Made by a program: the position numbers and the translations under genes | Shown here: one piece after another, positions 51,301 to 60,965 of the stretch | Layout of the letters: each line of letters opens with the position of its first letter | Position numbering within the stretch: the stretch's first letter is position 1 | Notes under the pieces: generated by a model | Databases searched by the model: none | What the model was told of the DNA's origin: nothing | The model's input: the letters and a program-made list of their open reading frames with translations, nothing else | NCBI GenBank assembly: GCA_023101885.1 | Contig: JALPQD010000206.1 | Coordinates: forward strand, 62,001 to 126,000 | Direction of reading: 5' to 3' | DNA: 64,000 nucleotides | Origin: Typhlomys cinereus | Lineage: Eukaryota > Chordata > Mammalia > Rodentia > Platacanthomyidae

Positions 51301-54300
51301 CTTTAAAGGCCTGTTCCCCCAGCTGCTGGCTCTGCCGGGGAGACTCTAAGACCTTGGCTAAGGTTGGCCTCACTGGAAGAAGCAGATGACTTGGGTCAGC
51401 CTTTGAAGATCACAGTCTAGCCCTAGGGTCTGGCCCTTGTTCTCTGCTTCCCGGTCCATTGTGAGAAGAGAAGTCTCTGCCTAGAACTGATGGATCAGAA
51501 CTCCCAGAAACTGTGAGCCAAAATAACCTTCCATTCCATAAGCTAGTCCTGTAGAGCACTTTGGTCACGAGGATGTAATTACTACCACAGATGTGTTGGA
51601 ATTCTAGATTTTTTTTTAACCTGGCTATAGACTATCTTGATATCATATCTTTTGTCTCCCTTCACTATAGTTACACAGTCCTTTATGAGACTCCTACTTG
51701 CAGTTTACTTTCTGAACCTTTTTGAACCCAGTCACTGATGTAACTAATAAATCACTCAGAAAATATCTAAAGACACCAATTGTGCACCAGGTACTTTCCT
51801 AGTTTCTGGGAGAACAAACAAAACCAAGATTCCCCTTTAAATAGCTACAAGTCTACAGTTGAAGACAAAGAAGTAACTAAAGGTTTCAATTCCTTAGTGT
51901 TCAGGCAGAGGCATAAGAGGTCCATGGAAGCTCAGCACAGGGCCGGGCGATCAGGGAAGACTTCTTGGGAGATGCCCAGGCACAATAGTGAAGGTGGGTG
52001 AGGCAGGTTAGTTTAGTATGGAAGGGACACATTTTAGGCACAACTGGGAAACTCGGAGAGACGGTAGGAATTGAGACTAGAGAGCCAGGTTTGCCCTACC
52101 TTCCTGAGCATAATTTATTTGTGTTTAGCACAACATTTAAGGACAACATCCTCCAAGTGTTTATGACTCCTTTTTCCCCAATAAGGATGACTTGGCTCCA
52201 AACCAAATTTTAAAGATCTTTCAGGTTGTTCTGGGTGTTGCTAATTATTTTTAAATGAGCTTCCAAACACTTACATGTCCACGGAGAATATTAGACTGTG
52301 CAAGCATGCTAAGGAAGCGTCATACCCACTTTCTCGTATTAGCCATGAAACCTGAGGGGCGCAGCACCGGTCTGCTCAATGCTGTGGCCAGGGGACTATC
52401 GCCGCAGATTACCGTGGCGTGAACGGAAAAGTGCAGTGCTCAGAGGTAGGTGGAGAGAAAGCCAATCGCTTAGAGGTAAATGGGGAGAAAGTCAATTTCC
52501 TTTGGCCTATTAGATGAGTGCATCAATATATCAGAATTGATTTTTTTAGGGGATGGAAAAGTAGTGAAGAAAGAAAAGGAAAAGGAGGAGTCGAGCGTTG
52601 CCCAGCAAGCAAGACAGGGCAGCTGACTGCCCATTGACTGTGATGGTTTAGCATCAACTCCAGCAAACCTCAGAAACAGCACTGCCACATCACTCAGGCC
52701 AGCATTGCAACGCTAGCAGTTAGACCCAAACAAAACAAGAACAAGAACAAACTATCTGCACTGAGCAAGAGGAGACATTTCAAAAGAGGAACATGAGTCC
52801 TGACAGAATTCTGTAATGTTTGAAAGCATTAAAATAACTCAAAAACGATATATGGAATTCACAGGATCAACGGAAAATTAAAAAACAAGGATGAGGATAA
52901 GAGAAAAAAGGTAAACACCTTTCCAGAAAGATGAACCCTAAAGCTGTTCTAGCCATGTATTGAAATTAAAGGTAATACAATGATCTTGATGAGCACATGC
53001 TAACTAAAAAATAACAGTAGGTAGAGCAATTCCTGCACAGCTCACATCTCCAGAACCTACGTTAAACAGATCTAAGTGTGATCACATGTGTCTGCATGCC
53101 GCACTGCCAGGATGAGTGAGGGCGGGGGCAGCTTCACCTGCTGGCCACAGGCCAAGCTCCAGGGTCAATGAGAGACCACTCAAGGGAGTAAAGAGAGAAC
53201 GCTGGAGCAGGACAGAGGTATTCTGACCCACCTGCACTCTTCCATACATCCCCCCACATACACCTCCCCAAATACACACCACACACATACACATATACCA
53301 TAAACACATGCACACCACATCATACATACCCTCCCCACACATACACCCCCCACATACACATCTACCACATATCCACACCACACACACACACACGATACAC
53401 ACACCACACACACCCACACCACATATACCATAAACACGTGCATACCACACCATACACACCACACACACACACATACACACCCCCCACACATACACACCAC
53501 ACACATACCATAAACACATACATATCACACCATACATACCACACACATACACACCACACACATACCATAAACACATACATACCACACCATACATACCACA
53601 CACATACACACACCACACCACAAACACACACATACCACACCATACATATCAAACACACACACACACACAACACATAGACATTACAGCACATGCATATTCC
53701 ACACACACCACCAACACACATACACATTACACACACCACAAACACACACACCACACATATCCAACACACACACATACCACACCACAGCACACGCACATTA
53801 CTCACACACACAAACACACACACACCATATATACACACACACCACACATACTTCACACATACATACCACGCATGAACATACACACCACACCACACACATA
53901 CACATCACAGTACACATACCATACACATACCATACCATATTCACAGTACACATCACACATGCACATCATACATACAACTATATACATACCACACCCCACT
54001 CCCCACACATACACACACATCACAGATACTTCACCACATACACACAGCACACTACGCACATACATAACACACACTACAACCACACACACCACACACACAT
54101 ATCACATACCACCACCACATACAGGAATACATCACACACACACCATATACACACTATATACATACACACATGAGTTCAAAATAAGAAAACAAGATTAAAA
54201 AAAGAACATGATTAAAATAGTATATACTTAATCATGGTACAATGTGTAATACCATATAAGAAAAACAAAATTTCCTTCAATTAGGTGTGATTATTTTATC

Positions 54301-54969
54301 TTGACAGAGAAATAACAAACCTATTTCTAAAGATGAACATTAGATATAGTTAAAAACATTTTACCTGATTTAAATAATTTAGGCACTTTTCAAGACACCA
54401 AAGGCAACAAATGCAAGCTTTCAGCACACATCGTGTGCAAGCATTTTCCTGGAAAAAGGAAAAAATAATTAACAAACAAAACATAATCATCATGTTAAAA
54501 AAGTAACAAAGAAGAGTTCCAATGTTAAAAAAAATAAATAAAAATCACAATCCAGGCTTCAAAGCCTCCAACCCATTTTTCTGTGTTATCATGGCTGAAT
54601 TAGTTTAAGTAGGTTTAAACCAACATTTGTTTAATAAGATATTCGGAGGAAGTAGAAGGAAAAACTGTACACATAAACACGCCAGAGCTAGAGTGCGGCA
54701 GAGCCCCTGCGTGCTGCGCACTGGAGGAATCAGACAACCTTCTGGAAGAGGCAGAGTGAGAGCTAAACTATGCGAACAGCAGGGGGTCGCCCACGCTGAG
54801 GGCAGGAAGGCCATGCATACTGTGAACAGTAATCCTTCGGAAGATGTACAGTTCGCACATCTTTTCTGGTCTCTTCATTTTGTTGGCTGTATGATTTGCT
54901 ACAGTATCCTAGCGAAGATTTTAGTTTGCTGTAATCCCATTGGTCAGATTTTTTTTCGTTGCCTCTTTG

Positions 54970-55010
<41 letters not shown>

Positions 55011-58000
55011 CTCCCAGACTAAGATCATGGAACATCTTCACCATTTTTCTCTAGTCAGTGGTTACAAAGCTGTTACATGGGACTTCAGGTACTCTGTTGT
55101 CAAGCAGGGTAATGATGGCTAACCACACTGTGCTAGATATTGAAAAACAGAAGATAAGACTTTAAATTTTTTCACCACAAAGAATTGATAAATGCTCTGA
55201 CATTTGGATGAGCTAACACCCTGCCTTAATTATAGGATTATGCGCACATGATCAAAACAATACACAATACCCTCTGGATGTGTATAATTGCTATACATTC
55301 ATGGGAAAAATAAAAGTGGAAGGATAGGTAAGAGGTTCTAAGTCAACACAGAAATGCAGGAGAAGCACTGACCAGATGGATTTTTGCGGATTGGAGTATG
55401 CGGATCTGGAGTATGTGGACTGGGGGACACAGAGGAAGGGCCTCACATTCTGAAGAAAACATTCACAGCTATTCATTTCCCCTTACCTTTCCTTTGAGTT
55501 GACTGTGAATGTACATCAGGATCATTCGTGGAATTTTGACAAGTGTGATAATGAATGACCCTTTTGCCACAGTCCCAAGGTGGTAACGGATAAGGCGGTT
55601 CACTGATGCCAGAATAGGTGTGAATGGCAAATTCCTTTTATCTCTATTTTAAAAATGATTGAAAAGATAATTAAAAGCAAAGCCTAGGTCAGGAGAGACA
55701 TGCAAGTATTTTTTAGAGAGCAATGCAGTGAAAATTCACTGTTTTATTCTAGTTTTATGACAAAATGACAAAGTAATGCATAGCGAATTCAAATGCTATG
55801 GATTTGTAACCTACAAATGTTTTATTTTTACACATTAGTATGCTGGGGCTCTTGTAGGCTGGAACTGTAAACTAAACAGGACTTTGAAAATTCTTAACGA
55901 ACACAAGTTAATTGCACAGAATAATACAAAAAAGTAGCTTTTTTAGATCTGCTACCTCTTTTCAGCAGAAAATTATGTGGCTTATTCCTATAGTACACAT
56001 CCTGAAGTTAGCAAAGGGGATCGCACAACTGTTCTGACCAAACAAACAGTTTGATGAACTTTTACATATAGTCAAAGTCAAGATTTACTTTTCTGTTAAA
56101 CATAATAAAAGTTATATCATAACCTGCTGTTCTGAAAAAAAGTGAGACAATTTTAGAAGCAGGAAAACAGAAAAATTTCCCTGTTCGTCTTCTATCTCCC
56201 AAAATTATTAACTTGTAGCATTTCTTCATATTCACTTATTTTTTTTTTTAAACAGAAATTAAACAGAAATTCTATCCTCAGTCCGGCTCCCTCTCCCTCC
56301 ACCCTTGGAGCATGAGCACATTAGATACACTCAAATTTTCTCACGGGTACAAATCTCACCTAGTAAAATAGTATGTTACCACAGCTCCTGCCACAGTCAT
56401 CTGCTGACACGCAAGAATGAACTCGCTGATCCAGATCAGGCCGACCACATGGTACCACCACATGTACTGCAGAGGCCCAGAGATTTTATACTCCACAAAG
56501 CCCTGATCGTTCTGAACGGCGCTGCCTGGGAAATGTCAGGGAAGGAAAGAAGCAAGACGTGACATAGAACCCAGAAGACATGGCTACTGCACCCTGAAAT
56601 CAGCTGGACTTCCCATAATAGATACTATTGTACCCAAAGAAACAACATGTCGTGACTCACTGCTGTCTCCTTAAGGACAACAGTGATGCCACTTAAACAG
56701 CTGTGGAATTAAATATTACACAACTATGCCTTAGGCATCATAGTTCTAACGACATATTAGTTTACTTAGGGATGAAATTTCAAACACTTCAACTTATTTT
56801 TCAGTTTTTCTTTATCTAGCAATTACAGATCTCAGTTAGGAGCTAAGCACAGGAATTAGCGTTATGCCTGTATATGGGCGAACTGGATGGAGATTTTTCA
56901 TCCACGTTTTCTATCCTTACATCACTTCTCCCCATGATTAATATTTTATTTGGTACTCAGAACCTAACTATGAACTGTATCATCTGCAAAGGATCTAGCT
57001 GGGTTCAGGATGTTTCTAAACTAGAAAATCCCAAGATGTCAGTTGATCCTGGACTATAAATGAGATGTGAAGCAATTTCACAGAGGTTCTGAACTCATTA
57101 GATCATTTCAAAAATGGATCTGAATATCTACGCTGGTCCAGAACTCATAATCAATTCAAGACCAAGAAGCGGTTTTAGACGTTGCTTGATCTAGACCCTA
57201 GACCTACACTGCTAAAATCCTCTAAAAAACTGTGACCCAAGAGGGACTCCCTGAAGTCTGCTTTTGCAGATCTGACAGCTATTGGACCTTTGTTAAATGT
57301 ATGAGGAATTAAATCTCTTTGATGGATGTGTGCCTGTCTGTGCCTCTGTGTGTGGTTCCAACCCCAACCCTCACACATGCTAAGCAAGCATTCTCCCACA
57401 GAGCTGTATCCTGAACCCTCTCTGAGGCCTTAAAATATCTGAGTGTAAATTACATTCATCAGTAAGAGAAAAGAGGCCGTGTCTCTTCTTACCAGTAGTG
57501 CCAAGAAAAAGAAGTGTCATGATCCAGTAAGCCCAAAACAAAAGGAGAGCAAAGAAAGTCCAGAAGGGCTGGAAGACCAGGAGCGGCAGGTGGATGAAGA
57601 CCTTGCCAGCCACGTGAAACAGGCTGATGGTGAGCGCCACGCGCTTGCGCATGACCAGCATGATCAGGAACAGGATGACCTGAATGGAGAGGACAAATGA
57701 AGCAGCCCAGCTGTTCTCAGCAGAGAAAACGGAAGCTACAACGGGTGGAAATGTCTTACCCATCAACCCCCAAGCCAGAAAGCAGCATTTTATATGCAAC
57801 GATAATACTGATCTTTGGAGTAAGACTTATCATTTGCAATCATATGATGTCTACTCCTCGCCTGTTCAGAGCAAATATAAAGGGATTTCTTGAGTTACCA
57901 CTCGGAGAAAGGGGAGGGCACTGGCTGCCATCACTCCAAAGCAAGAAAGTATTTCTTGGTGTCTCGTCTCCTTCATTGGATCCAGCGGTTCTTAAAAGTG

Positions 58001-60898
58001 GGTTTCTGCCAGATGAACCCTTCGCCTCCTGATTCCCCACTCACCACCCCTAGCAGCTAGTCGAGTTTGTTTAACCACAGGCTAGCCAGCAAAATGTCAA
58101 CTGTATAACACCTAAGTAATGCACCTCACCTGTAGTTTTGATAGAATATTTATTTTTAAAGGTAATTTTGAAAAGGAAAATAATTAATGAACAAATAAAT
58201 GGAATGATATGCTATTTCTTAATGTACTTATTCAACAGTAAGGATGATTTTTTTTTCTTGTGTATGTATGAGTGCGTGTACGTGTACAACAGGGCACTTG
58301 AGTGTGTGTGCCTATGAAGGTTCAATCATCCTGGACTGTTCTACCTCCTTATTGCTTTGCTCTGAGGTTTCCCAAGCTCTGCCTTGCAAAGCTGGACCTG
58401 CAGACCACTACAATTTCTGACTAGTGCTTTTTATGTGGCACCTGGGATCTGAACCAAGGTCCTTTTGCTTCCAAGGCAAAAGCTTTAACCGCTGAGCCAT
58501 CTCCCCAGCCCAAAGAGGATTTTTTTTTTTTTTGGAAATAATTATATTACAGCAATAAGAAACATGCTATTGGCAAGCAATAATGTAAATATTTTAGGTG
58601 AAAATCTCAAAAGCACATACAGCAAAACAAACTGCTGCATCAAACAGAGTGCTCATCAATTAGAGAGGCCTCTGGCAGACTTTGGAGTAAAAAGCACACT
58701 ATGGGGCAGGTGATGGGGCAGGAATACAAAGGCCAGAAGGGAGCTTCTCCTCCATTAAGAGCCTCCAGTGTGCACGGTACAGAGAGACACCCACGAGGTG
58801 CATACTCACGGTGAACACTGTAGCTGAAATGGCATAGATGAGGAGCGCTCGGAGATTGTCTTCAATTATCTGAAGCTGCTCAGGAATAACTGCTTCTTTG
58901 GGGGACCGTCTTTGCTTTGCATACAGCCACCACAGCACACCGGTGCCACCTGGAGATAGATAGCGATTGTTTTTGCAAACATCAGTATGAGAAAATATGT
59001 GCTATGAATGCTCAGTTTTCTGGACCAAACTTACATATATCACTATGGCTCTGACAATGGCAATTCAGCTAGCTGGGAGGTATCTGGGTATAACTTTTTG
59101 GAAGCACAAGGCGAGAAAGGAGACCACTGACTCCACTATTATCTTTCACATAAAGTATTTATGAATCCTTCTGTGTACCAAACAAACTTTCTTCAAATAT
59201 ACGTGTCATTCATTGACTATGAAGCTGAGAGAGAGAGAGAAAAAGAGAGAGAACCAGTAGCAACAGACATCTATCAGAGGAATTGGCAACTCCAGCATCT
59301 AATGCTGACAGCCATGCAATTGATTAAATATTTGTACAATGAATAAATGAGTTGTTCTCACTAAAGGTGGGAAAAGAGGTGAGAAACCTCTGATAGAAGA
59401 AGTATAGGTATAAAACAATTCTTATCTCCTCCAATGACGGTTCAGATACTCAAAGAAACAGAATGAAAAGTGGGACAAACCTGGCTTCATGTAAGAGCTA
59501 ATTTTCACTCAATGCAGTCAGCAAACATACCGAGTGCCTATAGCATCTATTAGAGGGGATGAGGCGTAAATGAAACAAAGACCTGCTTCCTGTGCACACT
59601 GAACAGTAGTAGGGCAATAAAAATTAACAAGAAAAGTAAAAACAGAATACTAAACCTAAGTGGAATACAGGCCAATTTTATATAACATTGATAAGCAAGA
59701 CCTTAATGAGAAGATGACTTCTGAACAAGAGAGTGAGAGAGAGAGCAAGAGTGAGAGAGAACAAGAAAGAGAGAGAGAGAGAGAAAGCGAGAGAGAGAGC
59801 CATCATGAACGTATACTCCAAGTATTTGCGTTCCTGACAAAGTTCCAAGAAGCTGGAAAGCAACCACGCCTAGTGTCAGACGCAGAAGAAAACCTCTGCT
59901 CCTAAAGCAAGCAAGGAGGAAGTGTCGGGAGCAGAGTGACAGCTGGGGACCATCACACTCTGAAAAGGTTTCTAGGCTACAGTCAAGAAGGAACATACGA
60001 AGAACTGCGGTGAGGGTGAATAAGATAAATGCCCAGGAGATTTTTAAAAAAAAAAGGCCTATGATCCATTCCTACCAACTGGCCTTCCATTTGTATTCAA
60101 GAATGACTAAGTCAAAAAGCAGCTCCACCACACCTCATTTGTGGGTGAAGACCAAATGCGAACTTTTCTTCTCTACAAAGTAAAGAGGTCAAGAAACCAA
60201 AAGTTGATAAAAAAAAAAAAAAGTTTCTCCCCTTTTGAAATCCTAAAATACAAGGAAATTATTTAGAAAACTTTAATATGTTAAAAAATAGAGAAAATCT
60301 ATTTTTTTATTATCTTTTATTCAATTGTGCATCAGTGTGTGTGTGTGTTGTGTGTGTGTAGAACCACCATGGATACCTCTGCCTCCTCCTTGTTTACTCT
60401 GCCCCGGGATTCACAGGCTCCACCCTACCAGGACCAGAAACACAGGCTGCCCCTGCTTCTGCCCGGCGTCTATACGTGGGGTCTAGGATCCAAACTCGGG
60501 AACCTCTGCCTGCAAAGCAGAGGTTTAACCCCTGAGCTACCTCTCCAGCCCCAAGAGAATCTATTTTCTACAAATAGGCATAAGAATGTTATGTGAAGGG
60601 CCAAAGTTCAAGGAAAGCAGAATGAGGTAACATTCCTGGAGCCAAGGAAGGCACTGCTTAAACAGCCACAGTGGGATTATTTATTGAGCTTTCAAATGGT
60701 GCTAGCATCATTCCGCTGAACCCAGCTGAATACTACACTGGTATTAATTGTATTAATTTTACACATTATAAAACTGAAATTAGGAAAGTTAGGTAATGTG
60801 AAACATCATGTGTAGTAAGTGGCAGACTTTTTTTTTAAATTTTTTTTATTATTATTATTTATTCAACTGTGTGCATATGTGTGTGTATGTGCGCGCGC

Positions 60899-60965
<67 letters not shown>

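Noticed and set aside
53082..53895. Long open frames of 177-183 codons rich in Cys, Val and Gly
   Set aside because: These are translations of the CA-rich minisatellite; low-complexity artefact.
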